Below, piece after piece: positions 35,598 to 45,269 of a stretch of DNA of 64,000 nucleotides. The position numbers and the translations under genes were made by a program. Below the pieces are notes generated by a model, which saw only the letters and a list, made by a program, of their open reading frames with translations, had not been told where the DNA came from and searched no databases. This stretch comes from Chitinophagales bacterium (lineage in GTDB: Bacteria; Bacteroidota; Bacteroidia; Chitinophagales; CAIOSU01): positions 124,001 to 188,000 of the forward strand of contig JAGYJT010000001.1 of NCBI GenBank assembly GCA_018401955.1, in the 5' to 3' direction. Each line of letters begins with the position of its first letter. Within the stretch, counting starts at the first letter, position 1.

Positions 35598-36700
35598 AAA
35601 CAACCGGAATCACCATAACCGGACTGTTAGTTTGCGCACTACTGCTTATCTCGCTGGCACCGGCCAGTGCGCAGGTACGTAAATACAGCAACGAGTTTTT
35701 ATCAATAGGCGTTGGCGCCCGGGGCATGGCCATGAGCGGTGCCCAAGTAGCCAGTGTAAACGATGTAACCGCAGGGTATTGGAACCCCGCCGGGCTGGCA
35801 CAGGTAACCCACAACTTTCAAGGTAGTTTTATGCATGCCGAGTATTTTGCCGGTATAGCTAAGTACGATTATGGCGCCATCGTTATCCCTATGAAAGATA
35901 AGAAGCGCTTTTTGGGTGTGTCGCTCGTGCGTTTTGCTGTTGACGATATACCTAATACCATCAACCTTTTTGAGCCTGACGGCACCATCAACTACGACAA
36001 CATCCGCTCTTTTTCGGTGGGCGACTATGGTACCTTTATCAGCTATGCGCAAAGTATACCTAAACTTAAAAACTTGCGGGTAGGCGGCAACGCCAAAATA
36101 ATCCATCGCAAAGCAGGCGATTTTGCCACTGCTTGGGGCTTTGGCCTTGACGTTGGTGCCCAGTTTGATATCAAGAAGTTGAAGCTGGGCTTTATGGCCC
36201 GCGATGTTACCAGCACCTTTAATGCATGGTCGTTTAATTTTACTGACGATGAAAAAGAAGTATTGGTAGCCACAGGCAACACCCTACCCTCCAGCTCGCT
36301 AGAAGTAACAGTGCCTAAGTTTATTTTTGGTGCTGCTTACGATATCAGTATCAAAGACAAGTTTCATATACTACCTGAGCTCAACTTTGAAATGACTACT
36401 GATGGAAAACGTAACGTACCCATCCGCACCAACAGCGTAAGCATCGACCCTCGTTTCGGACTGGAAATGAACTATGTAAATATCATCTTTGTTCGTTTTG
36501 GGGTAGGCAATATACAGCGCGTAACCGATGACATTGATGGTAGCCCAATTGTAACCTGGCAGCCCAATATTGGCGTGGGTTTGCGCATAAAAGGCATAAC
36601 CATTGACTATGCGTTTACAGATATTGGCAACCAAAGCGACGCACTATACTCGCACGTATTTTCAATAAACGTAGGCATTAACAAAAGGCAACAAAATTAA
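35594..36700 (+). CDS. porV: Type IX secretion system outer membrane protein PorV
   Basis: A FadL-like outer membrane barrel that shuttles T9SS cargo from the translocon to the sortase PorU. The 368 residues have a signal peptide (ending PASAQ), the motif YSNEFLSIGVGARGMAMSGA and AGYWNPAGLAQV near the N-terminus, and regular amphipathic beta-strands to the end. These are typical of PorV/LptO. It lies directly upstream of the porU-like gene (3-nt gap), an arrangement that supports the call. It overlaps the preceding AcpH-like gene. Confidence 0.9.
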   Translation: MKTTGITITGLLVCALLLISLAPASAQVRKYSNEFLSIGVGARGMAMSGAQVASVNDVTAGYWNPAGLAQVTHNFQGSFMHAEYFAGIAKYDYGAIVIPMKDKKRFLGVSLVRFAVDDIPNTINLFEPDGTINYDNIRSFSVGDYGTFISYAQSIPKLKNLRVGGNAKIIHRKAGDFATAWGFGLDVGAQFDIKKLKLGFMARDVTSTFNAWSFNFTDDEKEVLVATGNTLPSSSLEVTVPKFIFGAAYDISIKDKFHILPELNFEMTTDGKRNVPIRTNSVSIDPRFGLEMNYVNIIFVRFGVGNIQRVTDDIDGSPIVTWQPNIGVGLRIKGITIDYAFTDIGNQSDALYSHVFSINVGINKRQQN

Positions 36701-36703
36701 GGT

Positions 36704-39700
36704 ATGAAAGGCTCAATATTTATGCGGTTTTTCTTGATGTTGCTGCTCGCGCTACCGTTGTGCATGCAAGCCCAAACCTTAGGAAATGAGTGGATTGACT
36801 ACAGCAAAACCTACTATAAAATTAAAGTTGCCCGCGATGGCATTTACCGTATCCCATTTAGTGTATTAAATTCGGCTGGCATTCCGGTAAATAATGTTGC
36901 TGGTAGCCAGTTTACCCTTTTTTGTAAGGGAGAGGTAATACCTATATATGTATCAACTACGGGGTTGTTGGGTGCCAATGATTTTATAGAGTTTATCGGC
37001 AAAAAAAATGACGGCTCGGTAGACCAGCAAATGTACGAGGACCCTTATTTTCAACCCAATCCTGATTACAGCTTGGTAACCGATACCATAAGCTACTTTT
37101 TAACCTGGAACACCATTCAACCGGGTAAGTTTTTCTCGCCAGTGGCTAATGACCTTACCAACTTACCCGCTAAAGAACTGTATTGCACTACCACCATTAC
37201 ACAAACCACCAATGGCACCTTTAACCAAGGTAAACCCGCTCTGCTAGCAGGTGTTGCCTTATACGAATCTATGTTTGACGAGGGAGAGGGTTATGGCGAT
37301 GCTACTTTCAATTTGGCATCCAGATCATATAGCTTGCCCACCCCAAACGTGTTTGCTTCATCAGTACTTAGGTGTACCCTTAAGCTCAACGTTGTTTCTA
37401 CCTCCATTACCGACCACAGGTTGCGCATTAACTTAAATGCCCTGCCTACGTTAATTGATACCAGCTTTTATGGCTACAAGCTCAAAAAGTGGGAATGGAC
37501 CACTAACTCAAACAACCTCAACGCCAATAATACGCTAACTGTAGCCGCTATTGGCCCTGGCACCATTGATAGAAACCAAGTAATGTACTTGAGCCTTACC
37601 TACCCCCACAACTTCAACCTCAATGGGGCAACTAAATTCTCGTTTGAGTTAAACCCCAATTCGGGTACCAAATACCTTGAGTTTACCTCTTTTACCAGCA
37701 GCAATACCACCCCAATACTGTATGACCTTACCAACCTCACGCGCATTGAAGGCCAAAACGGCTCAAGCACCCAACGGTTTAAGGTTCCGCCGCATGGTGG
37801 CGCTACCGAAAGAAATCTTTACCTGTCCAATACCGCTTCAACAGAGTTGTATAATGTAAACAGTTTGGGCAGGGTAACGTTTATAAACTATAGCAACCCC
37901 AGCAACCAAGGCAGCTACATAATTATAAGCAGCAATGCCCTTACCAACGATGGTAGTGGCAATAACTGGGTAAACGAATATGCCCAATACCGGGCCAGTA
38001 TGGCAGGTGGTGGCTACACCGTGGCTACTGTTGTAGCCGAGCAGTTGTATGATCAGTTTGCCTATGGTATTGCCAAACACCCAGCAGCGGTGCGCAATTT
38101 TATACAATATGCCAACAATACTTGGAGCAGCAGGCGCCCCCAATACCTATTTATAATTGGCAAAGGGCGCGAGTACCGCAACATGCGCACTAGCACGGCC
38201 ACTTATAACGCTTGCCTGGTGCCAACTTGGGGCTACCCTGGCAGCGATAATTTACTAGCTGGCGCAGTTGGTACGCTTACGCCAACAGTGCCAGTAGGCC
38301 GTATTGCAGCCGTTAACCCATCGCAGATTAAGGACTATCTGGATAAAGTAAAACTGTTTGAGGCAAACCAAAACCTAGTGGGCGACCCATACCAAACCAT
38401 TGCCCAAAAACTATGGACCAAAGAATTGTTGCACCTAGGCGGTGGTAATAACAGTAGCGAGCAAACCACCTTTAAATTTTACCTAGAGAGTTTTGAAGAC
38501 ATAGTGCGCGATACCTTTTACGGTGGCAACGTTACCTCTTTCTTTAAAAACAGCAGTAACCCCATACAAATTGCCCAATCAAATTTTTTGAGCAGCCGTA
38601 TTGACCAAGGTGTATCGCTGCTTACGTTCTTCGGGCATTCTTCGCCAAACTCTTTCGATTTTACTATCGACGACCCCAACAATTACAATAACTCGCCGCG
38701 TTTCCCATTCATTTTATCTAATGGTTGCTACAGCGGTAATATTTTCAACCCCGACCCGGGTATAAGCGAAGAGTTTATTTTTGCCCAAAACAAAGGAGCT
38801 ATCGGCTTTTTAGCCACTACTGCCTTATCGTCTTCCAATGGTTTGAGCACTTATAGCCGCAATTTCTATTTTAACATGTCGCAGCGGCACTATTTGAGTA
38901 CGGTTGGCGAGCTCATGAAAAAAACCATTGAAGATATTGAAGTGTGCTGCAACAGCTCATTTAACCGAATGGTAGCGCAAGACCTGATTTTGCATGGCGA
39001 CCCGGCCCTTAAAATAAACCCGCACCAAAAGCCCGATTATGCACTTGAGGCACAAAATGTGTTTTTCGATCCGCCAATTGTTACCCTGCAAACCGACTCT
39101 TTTGACCTGTATGTAGCCATTGCCAACCTAGGTATGGCCATTGATACCCAAATAAACCTAGAGGTTATACGCACCTTGCCCGATGGCAACTCGTTTACCT
39201 ACAACATGGTAGTTGATGGCACCCATTACTTAGACACCTTTAAGCTTACGCTGCCAACTGGCAGTGGTGAAGCTTTTGGCCTAAACAACCTACAAATAAC
39301 CATTGATGCCGGCGACAAGGTACCACTAGAACTATCGGAAACGAACAACACCCTCGGCATTACCTTTAGCATCCTCTCAGAAGATGTATACCCCATCCAC
39401 CCTTACGAATTTGCGATTGTGCCTAACCAAGGGGTTATTTTAAAAGCCTCTACAGCTAACGCCTTTGCAACCCAAAAGACCTACATTATGCAAATTGACA
39501 CTACCGAGCTTTTTAATAGCCCGATAGTGCGTAGCACCAGCATTACACAAATTGGTGGGGTATTGAGTTGGGCACCCGGCATAGTGCTGGCCGATAGTAC
39601 CGTGTATTACTGGCGTGTGGGTATTGACTCTACCGGAAACGGCACCCCGTACCGCTGGCGCAACAGCTCGTTTATATACATTCAAAATGAGTTCCCCGGC

Positions 39701-41773
39701 TGGAACCAAAGCCACTACTACCAATACCTTAAAGACGACTACCAAAATCTTGAAATACCTGTAAACCGCGAATTCAAGTTTTCTGACGACGTAAAAACCA
39801 TTGCAGTGCGCACCGGCACCTGGGATGGGCAAGGCGGCGCTGTGCCCTTTGACCAAATGGCATATTTCATTAATAATGTAAAGAAACAAGACTGGAACTG
39901 CGGCGGTAGCGGTGGTTTTCCGGGTGGGGTAACCATTGCCGTTATTGACCCAGCAACGGGCAACAACTGGGTGAGTAAATTTAGCGATGTAGTTACCGAC
40001 CCCCAATCAGGTTTTAAAATCAACAACATCTACAAAAACATCCATTGTAAATCTATTGATGTGGGTGGCTTTATGTTCCCGGTTGGCACGGCTTATTGGC
40101 AGCAGCGTATTATTGATTTTGTAAACGGTGTGCCCAATGGCTACTACGTTTTGGTGTATAGTATAAACAATGCCAACTATGCCGGTTGGGGAGCAAACCT
40201 ACAACAAGTATTTACTGATTTGGGCTCAAATGCCATTCCACAGTTAACCACCCAAAGTGGCAACTCGCCTTGGATAATGTTTGCTACCAAAGGCAACCCC
40301 AGTGCTACCCAAGAATTATCGGGCAATAGCATAAACGACGTATTGAACTTTAACACCAGCATTACCGCCAGCTGGTACGAAGGCGAAATGACCACCCCGC
40401 TTATAGGCCCGGCCTTTGAATGGGGCTCGGTGCACTGGCGCTGGAGCTCGTTGGATGTGCTGCCAAACGATATTACAAGCATTGATGTAATTGGTGTAAA
40501 CAATGCGGGCGTTGAAACGGTATTGATTCCCAACCTCACCAACCTTGATGAGCCTTTAACTGGCATTAATGCCAACCAGTACCCTTACCTTAAACTAAAA
40601 CTTACCACACGCGATGATAGCACCCGCACCCCTGCGCAATTGGACTACTGGCGTGTGCTCTATAAAAAAGTACCTGAGGCGGCGCTCAATGCCTTCCAAT
40701 TGTTTGAATTTACCGACTCGATAACGTTGGGCGAAAACCTAAAACTGGATATTGCAGTTGAGAACGTTTCGCCAATGGATATGGATAGTTTGCTGGTGAA
40801 ATATACCGTGCTTACATCAAATAGGGCTGAGTATACTGAGTATGTGCGCTATGACTCACTGAAGGCCTTTACCTCGGTAAATTTGAGCTACCAGTTTAAC
40901 TCTACTTGCAACTGTTTGGATGATGTAAATACGTTGGTAATAGAGATTAACCCCGATGATGACCAACCGGAGCAGTACCACTTTAATAACCTGGGCATTT
41001 TGCAGTTCCGCCAGCAAGGCGATATAGCCAACCCGCTGCTAGATGTTACATTTGACAACGTGCACATTATTAATGGCGACATAGTAAGCGCCGAGCCCGA
41101 GATATTGATTAAACTGAAAGACGAGAACCGCTTTTTGGCGCTTAATGATACCTCGCTGCTCAACGTGTTTATCAAGTACCCTGATGGTCAGTTGATACGC
41201 CAAAACTTTACCGACCCTAGGGTTCAGTTCCGCCCGGCAACTACCAGCCAAGCCAATAGCAAAAACAACTTGGCCGAAGTGCAGGTAAATAAAACTTTTG
41301 AGGCTGATGGCACCTATGAGCTTTTGGTGCAGGCACAAGACCGCAGCGCCAACGTATCGGGCACGTATGGTGTGGCAGGTGATGGTATAGATTATAGATT
41401 GTCGTTCGAAATCATCAACAAATCGATGATAAGCAACGTGTTGAATTACCCTAACCCGTTTACTACCCAAACGCGCTTTGTGTTTACGCTTACGGGTTCG
41501 CAAGTGCCTACGTTCTTCAAGATACAGATAATGACCGTATCGGGTAAAGTGGTGCGTGAGATTATGTTGGATGAGCTAGGCCCTATACGCATAGGCCGCA
41601 ACATTACCGAGTTTGCCTGGAACGGTACCGACCAATACGGCGACCCGCTGGGCAACGGCCTATACCTATACCGCATTGTAGCCTCCATTGATGGCCAAAG
41701 CATCGAGAAAATGGCCACCGGCGCGGATAAGTATTTTAAGAGTGGCTTTGGTAAGATGTATTTGGCGCGGTAG
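36704..41773 (+). CDS. porU: PorU-like C25-family T9SS sortase
   Basis: In T9SS the sortase PorU removes the C-terminal signal of secreted proteins and joins many of them to surface lipopolysaccharide. The 1689-residue product has a signal peptide (either from Met1 or Met7, cleavage near MQAQ) and an N-terminal beta-rich region. The C25 peptidase domain (about 400-770) has the catalytic pair in TFFGHSSPN (His645) and ILSNGCYSGN (Cys675). Several CARDB/FN3-like domains follow, with a final FlgD/T9SS-like domain (NYPNPFTTQTRF to NGLYLYRIV). It is much longer than P. gingivalis PorU (~1158 aa), closer to the 'PorU2' type in some annotations. Cargo includes the beta-helix protein in this window. 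Confidence 0.8.
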   Translation: MKGSIFMRFFLMLLLALPLCMQAQTLGNEWIDYSKTYYKIKVARDGIYRIPFSVLNSAGIPVNNVAGSQFTLFCKGEVIPIYVSTTGLLGANDFIEFIGKKNDGSVDQQMYEDPYFQPNPDYSLVTDTISYFLTWNTIQPGKFFSPVANDLTNLPAKELYCTTTITQTTNGTFNQGKPALLAGVALYESMFDEGEGYGDATFNLASRSYSLPTPNVFASSVLRCTLKLNVVSTSITDHRLRINLNALPTLIDTSFYGYKLKKWEWTTNSNNLNANNTLTVAAIGPGTIDRNQVMYLSLTYPHNFNLNGATKFSFELNPNSGTKYLEFTSFTSSNTTPILYDLTNLTRIEGQNGSSTQRFKVPPHGGATERNLYLSNTASTELYNVNSLGRVTFINYSNPSNQGSYIIISSNALTNDGSGNNWVNEYAQYRASMAGGGYTVATVVAEQLYDQFAYGIAKHPAAVRNFIQYANNTWSSRRPQYLFIIGKGREYRNMRTSTATYNACLVPTWGYPGSDNLLAGAVGTLTPTVPVGRIAAVNPSQIKDYLDKVKLFEANQNLVGDPYQTIAQKLWTKELLHLGGGNNSSEQTTFKFYLESFEDIVRDTFYGGNVTSFFKNSSNPIQIAQSNFLSSRIDQGVSLLTFFGHSSPNSFDFTIDDPNNYNNSPRFPFILSNGCYSGNIFNPDPGISEEFIFAQNKGAIGFLATTALSSSNGLSTYSRNFYFNMSQRHYLSTVGELMKKTIEDIEVCCNSSFNRMVAQDLILHGDPALKINPHQKPDYALEAQNVFFDPPIVTLQTDSFDLYVAIANLGMAIDTQINLEVIRTLPDGNSFTYNMVVDGTHYLDTFKLTLPTGSGEAFGLNNLQITIDAGDKVPLELSETNNTLGITFSILSEDVYPIHPYEFAIVPNQGVILKASTANAFATQKTYIMQIDTTELFNSPIVRSTSITQIGGVLSWAPGIVLADSTVYYWRVGIDSTGNGTPYRWRNSSFIYIQNEFPGWNQSHYYQYLKDDYQNLEIPVNREFKFSDDVKTIAVRTGTWDGQGGAVPFDQMAYFINNVKKQDWNCGGSGGFPGGVTIAVIDPATGNNWVSKFSDVVTDPQSGFKINNIYKNIHCKSIDVGGFMFPVGTAYWQQRIIDFVNGVPNGYYVLVYSINNANYAGWGANLQQVFTDLGSNAIPQLTTQSGNSPWIMFATKGNPSATQELSGNSINDVLNFNTSITASWYEGEMTTPLIGPAFEWGSVHWRWSSLDVLPNDITSIDVIGVNNAGVETVLIPNLTNLDEPLTGINANQYPYLKLKLTTRDDSTRTPAQLDYWRVLYKKVPEAALNAFQLFEFTDSITLGENLKLDIAVENVSPMDMDSLLVKYTVLTSNRAEYTEYVRYDSLKAFTSVNLSYQFNSTCNCLDDVNTLVIEINPDDDQPEQYHFNNLGILQFRQQGDIANPLLDVTFDNVHIINGDIVSAEPEILIKLKDENRFLALNDTSLLNVFIKYPDGQLIRQNFTDPRVQFRPATTSQANSKNNLAEVQVNKTFEADGTYELLVQAQDRSANVSGTYGVAGDGIDYRLSFEIINKSMISNVLNYPNPFTTQTRFVFTLTGSQVPTFFKIQIMTVSGKVVREIMLDELGPIRIGRNITEFAWNGTDQYGDPLGNGLYLYRIVASIDGQSIEKMATGADKYFKSGFGKMYLAR

Positions 41774-41798
41774 TTTCAATTTGGAAATTTGGAAATTA

Positions 41799-42037
41799 CC
41801 GTCATTGCGAAAACCCGCATTGCAGTTAACGTGACCATTACCTTTTAAGGGTTTGTAGCAATCCCCTTACGATAAGCAGGAATGCTAATTTACCGTTAAT
41901 TCACATCATACATAACAAGTAAAAGCGCAACATTTGACACCAGCATCTCTCTCAGGGGATTACTGCAAAAGCAGTGAGAAAAGTTGCCACAAAAGCGTTT
42001 ATCGCGAAAAGCTCAAAACGCTTTTTCGCAATGACGG
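41799..42037. repeat. Palindromic dispersed element, copy 2
   Basis: Begins CCGTCATTGCGAAAA, ends TTCGCAATGACGG. It shares with copy 1 (3649-3861) the blocks GTAGCAATCCCCTTACGA, GTAAAAGCGCAACATTTG and CTCTCTCAGGGGATTAC. It fills most of the gap between the convergent porU-like and GMC oxidoreductase genes. A GGAAATTTGGAAATT run (41780-41797) precedes it. Confidence 0.7.
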
Positions 42038-42114
42038 CAATGAATTCATATGGGCCAGCAGTGCCTCACTTTTAGTGCCGCTAAATGCAGATAAACTGTA
42101 TTTCCAAATTAACT

Positions 42115-43722
42115 TCACGCCACCACCCCTTCCGCCATTCTCCTTTCCAACGGCTGGTTGGTGTTGCCGGGTTTATCGGGTACTTGGGCCATAGCGTATT
42201 CGCTTAGGGCGGTGATGCTGAGGCTGGGGTTTACGCCGAGGTTGCAGGGGATGATGGAGCCATCCAAGATGAACATATTGGGGTAGCCGTGCACTTGGAA
42301 GTTTTCGTTAACCACGCCCTTATCGGCCGTTTCGCCCATTGGGCAGCCACCCAATATGTGCGCCGTGGTACTCATATTGAACATCACTTCTGTAACGGCG
42401 TTCATTGGTACACCGCCTGTTTTCTCGGCATAGCGGTTCATCACTTCTTGTCCGATGGGGATGTAGGCAGGCACTTTATCCGAGCCCTTATTATCAATGG
42501 CCATACTGCCGCCAAACAAGCCTTTCTTCCAAACCATCTTCATGGAGCTATCCAGCGTCTGCATCACCAGGAAAATAATGGAAGTGCTGGCCAACTTACG
42601 ATTGAACATAAACTTGATAACCGAGCGGGGCTTGGTAATAAGGTTGCCAATCATTTTGGCCGTCCGTACAAGGGGTTTGCCCTCGCCCGTAGCCAGGGTA
42701 CTTAAGCGTGCCAAAGCATCCGAGCCGTCGGAGTACTTTACAATCTCCACGTGTGTATCGTCATCTGGGTTGAACACCGAACTGATGGCCACACCATGGT
42801 TGAGTTTTTGGTTGCCGCCCATCACCCCGCACAACGATTCGCTGTTGGTGCGCAGGTTCTCCCCCAGCCTATTGCTTAGGTTGGGCATGGTTTTGAGGGC
42901 ATATTTTTGTTTCAATAGCAAATCCATAGTACCCAGCACGCCGCCGCTCACCACCAAGCCTTTCGATTGGTAAACCTTTACCCGTTTCTTGAACCAAGAA
43001 GTGCTGCTCTGGGTGTGCACGTGGTACACATCGTTGATGTACTCTATTTTGGTAACTATCGTTTCGGCAACCACTTCGGCACCATATTGCTGCGCAAAGT
43101 ACAGGTAGTTTTTATCGAGGGTGTTTTTGGCACCATGCCTACAGCCCACCATACAACCGGCACACTCCGTGCATCCTGTCCGTTTCGGGCCAAGGCCGTT
43201 AAAATATGGGTCGATGGCATTCTTGGTATCACCAAAGTAAACGCCCACGTCCACGTGGCCATAAGTATCGCCGCGGCCCATATCTTCGGCAACTTCCTTC
43301 AAGAAGGTATCCTCTGGGTATTCCCTATTTACCTTGGTGCTGCCGAGCATAAACTGTGCCTTGCGGTAGTAGGGCATCAGCACGGTTTTCCAATCTTTGA
43401 TGTGCGACCATGCAGGGTTCTTGAAGAAGGCATCGGGCGGTACAAAGTGCGTATTGGCATATACCAAGCTACCCCCACCAACGCCCACGCCACTCAGGAT
43501 AAAGACATCTTTAAAGAAAGTAAGCTTTTGGAAACCGAACCACTTTAAAATGGGTACCCAAAGGTACTTCGGGGCATTCCAATTAGTTTTCGGGAAATCT
43601 TTGGCCTCGTAGCGCTTGCCTTTCTCTAGCACGGTTACGCTATAACCCTTCTCTGCCAGCCGCATGGCCGCCACACTTCCCCCGAAACCGGAGCCGATGA
43701 TGATGTAGTCTGTTGGTATCAA
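42115..43722 (-). CDS. GMC-family oxidoreductase (cholesterol oxidase-like)
   Basis: An FAD-dependent oxidoreductase. The N-terminal Rossmann motif YIIIGSGFGGSVAAMRLAEKG is followed by GVGVGGGSLVYANT, a Cys-rich insertion CTECAGCMVGCRHGAKNT that may bind an Fe-S cluster, and the C-terminal GGCPMGET and GVNPSLSITALSEYAM segments. Cholesterol oxidase-like members share these parts, but the substrate is unknown. No ATG precedes the FAD motif: I choose TTG 43722 (MIPTDYIIIG); TTG 43743 is the alternative. Both lie in a GTATCAAGTATC-type repeat, so the repeat provides the start codon. Confidence 0.85.
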   Translation of the reverse strand: MIPTDYIIIGSGFGGSVAAMRLAEKGYSVTVLEKGKRYEAKDFPKTNWNAPKYLWVPILKWFGFQKLTFFKDVFILSGVGVGGGSLVYANTHFVPPDAFFKNPAWSHIKDWKTVLMPYYRKAQFMLGSTKVNREYPEDTFLKEVAEDMGRGDTYGHVDVGVYFGDTKNAIDPYFNGLGPKRTGCTECAGCMVGCRHGAKNTLDKNYLYFAQQYGAEVVAETIVTKIEYINDVYHVHTQSSTSWFKKRVKVYQSKGLVVSGGVLGTMDLLLKQKYALKTMPNLSNRLGENLRTNSESLCGVMGGNQKLNHGVAISSVFNPDDDTHVEIVKYSDGSDALARLSTLATGEGKPLVRTAKMIGNLITKPRSVIKFMFNRKLASTSIIFLVMQTLDSSMKMVWKKGLFGGSMAIDNKGSDKVPAYIPIGQEVMNRYAEKTGGVPMNAVTEVMFNMSTTAHILGGCPMGETADKGVVNENFQVHGYPNMFILDGSIIPCNLGVNPSLSITALSEYAMAQVPDKPGNTNQPLERRMAEGVVA

Positions 43723-43974
43723 GTAGTGAGTATCAAGTATCAAGAATGTAGACCTCGTTTAAGCGAGGCAGGCAATGGACTTTAATAAACTTAGGGAATT
43801 TTTTTGGAGTTGGATAAACTATTTGCCAAATTTTAGTTTATCAGCTCCATAAGGAATGGTTTCCGATAGAAAATATAGCCGATGGACTATTATCTTGCCC
43901 TCACCTACCTGCTGGTTACTGTAAACAACTCACCAATTTTATTGTTACCCCAAAACATACTTGATACTTGATAC
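43717..43974. repeat. Inverted GTATCAAGTATCAAG repeats flanking the GMC/photolyase gap
   Basis: TATCAAGTAGTGAGTATCAA.. (43717-43744) faces ACTTGATACTTGATAC (43959-43974) in the divergent gap. Core GTATCAAGTATCAAG is the same sequence found in the ends of the element at 34730-34911. The left copy provides the start of the GMC gene; the right copy precedes the photolyase ATG by 2 nt. Confidence 0.65.
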
Positions 43975-43976
43975 AC

Positions 43977-45269
43977 ATGGTTTCCATCTTCTGGTTTCGC
44001 CGCGACCTTCGCTTGCAGGACAATGCCGCCCTGTACCATGCCCTCAGTGGCGAGTATCCGGTGTTGCCCATTTTCATTTTCGATAAGAATATTTTGGATA
44101 AACTGCCCACTAAAGATGCACGTGTGGAGTTTATTCACCAAACCATTGCCGGCATCAATGAGCAATTAAAGAGCAAAGGCACTACCCTACTGGTGAAATA
44201 TGGCAAACCTACTGAAGTTTGGAAGGAACTGCTGGAAACCTACGACATACAAACCCTGTACGCCAACCGCGACTATGAGCCCTACGCCCGTGAGCGCGAC
44301 AAGGCGGTGTATGAAATGCTTGAGGCCAAGGGCATACCCTTCAAAAGCTACAAAGACCACGTGATATTTGAAAAGAGCGAGGTAATGAAGGACAATGGCG
44401 ACCCATATGTAGTATACACGCCTTATAGCAAAACCTGGCTAGCCAAGTTGCAAGACAAAGATTTGGAAAGTTACACCTCGGGGTTGATGTTCGACAATTG
44501 GCACCAAACCGAGTGGCAGCAACCCATCTCGTTGAAAGAAATGGGCTTTGAGCCTATGGGCATGGAGTTCCCCAACACGAACGTGACCGATACCTTATTG
44601 GCACATTACAAAGATAAACGCAATTTCCCTGCCCAGCCGGGCACATCGCACTTGGGGCTGCATTTTCGCTTTGGCACCGTGAGTATTAGAGAGAAAGCTA
44701 GGCAGGCCAAGGCACACAGTGCCACTTACCTGAATGAGTTGATTTGGCGCGAATTTTATCAAGCCATACTATGGCATTTCCCTAGGGTGGTTAAAGAGTC
44801 GTTTAGGAAAGAATATGACCAGATTGAGTGGCGCAACAATGAAGCAGAGTTCAAGCTTTGGTGCGAAGGCAAAACGGGCTACCCGATAGTGGATGCGGGC
44901 ATGCGCGAACTGAATGAAACAGGCTACATGCACAACCGCGTGCGTATGATAGTGGCGAGTTTCCTTACCAAACACTTGCTGATAGATTGGCGCTGGGGCG
45001 AAGCCTACTTTGCCGAAAAGCTACTGGATTTTGACCTAGCCAGCAACAACGGCGGCTGGCAGTGGGCCGCAGGCACAGGCGTGGATGCAGCACCATATTT
45101 TAGGGTATTTAATCCGGCATTGCAACAAGAAAAATTTGACCCCGATAGCAAATACTTGCGTAAATGGGTGCCCGAGGTAAACACCCCCAACTACCCCAAA
45201 CCTATGGTAGAGCATAAAATGGCTAGGCAACGGGCGCTGGATACCTACAAAAAAGGATTGAACAGATGA
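43977..45269 (+). CDS. phr: Deoxyribodipyrimidine photolyase (class I-like)
   Basis: Uses light and FADH- to split pyrimidine dimers. From ATG 43977 (MVSIFWFRRDLRLQDN) the 430 residues have the antenna-binding N-domain, then the FAD-binding half with LNELIWREFYQAIL, ETGYMHNRVRMIVASFLTK and NNGGWQWAAGTGVDAAPYFR. These are the classical photolyase signatures. The last codons overlap the next photolyase-family gene by 4 nt, giving coupled translation. Confidence 0.93.
   Translation: MVSIFWFRRDLRLQDNAALYHALSGEYPVLPIFIFDKNILDKLPTKDARVEFIHQTIAGINEQLKSKGTTLLVKYGKPTEVWKELLETYDIQTLYANRDYEPYARERDKAVYEMLEAKGIPFKSYKDHVIFEKSEVMKDNGDPYVVYTPYSKTWLAKLQDKDLESYTSGLMFDNWHQTEWQQPISLKEMGFEPMGMEFPNTNVTDTLLAHYKDKRNFPAQPGTSHLGLHFRFGTVSIREKARQAKAHSATYLNELIWREFYQAILWHFPRVVKESFRKEYDQIEWRNNEAEFKLWCEGKTGYPIVDAGMRELNETGYMHNRVRMIVASFLTKHLLIDWRWGEAYFAEKLLDFDLASNNGGWQWAAGTGVDAAPYFRVFNPALQQEKFDPDSKYLRKWVPEVNTPNYPKPMVEHKMARQRALDTYKKGLNR

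Noticed and set aside
36704-41773. PorU-like gene as a gingipain-type secreted protease
   Set aside because: It carries the C25 catalytic pair, but its adjacency to porV and its architecture fit the sortase better than a cargo protease; this remains inference.
43744-43976. A small coding gene between the GMC and photolyase genes
   Set aside because: The short frames there are made of the GTATCAAGTATC repeats and have no protein-like composition.
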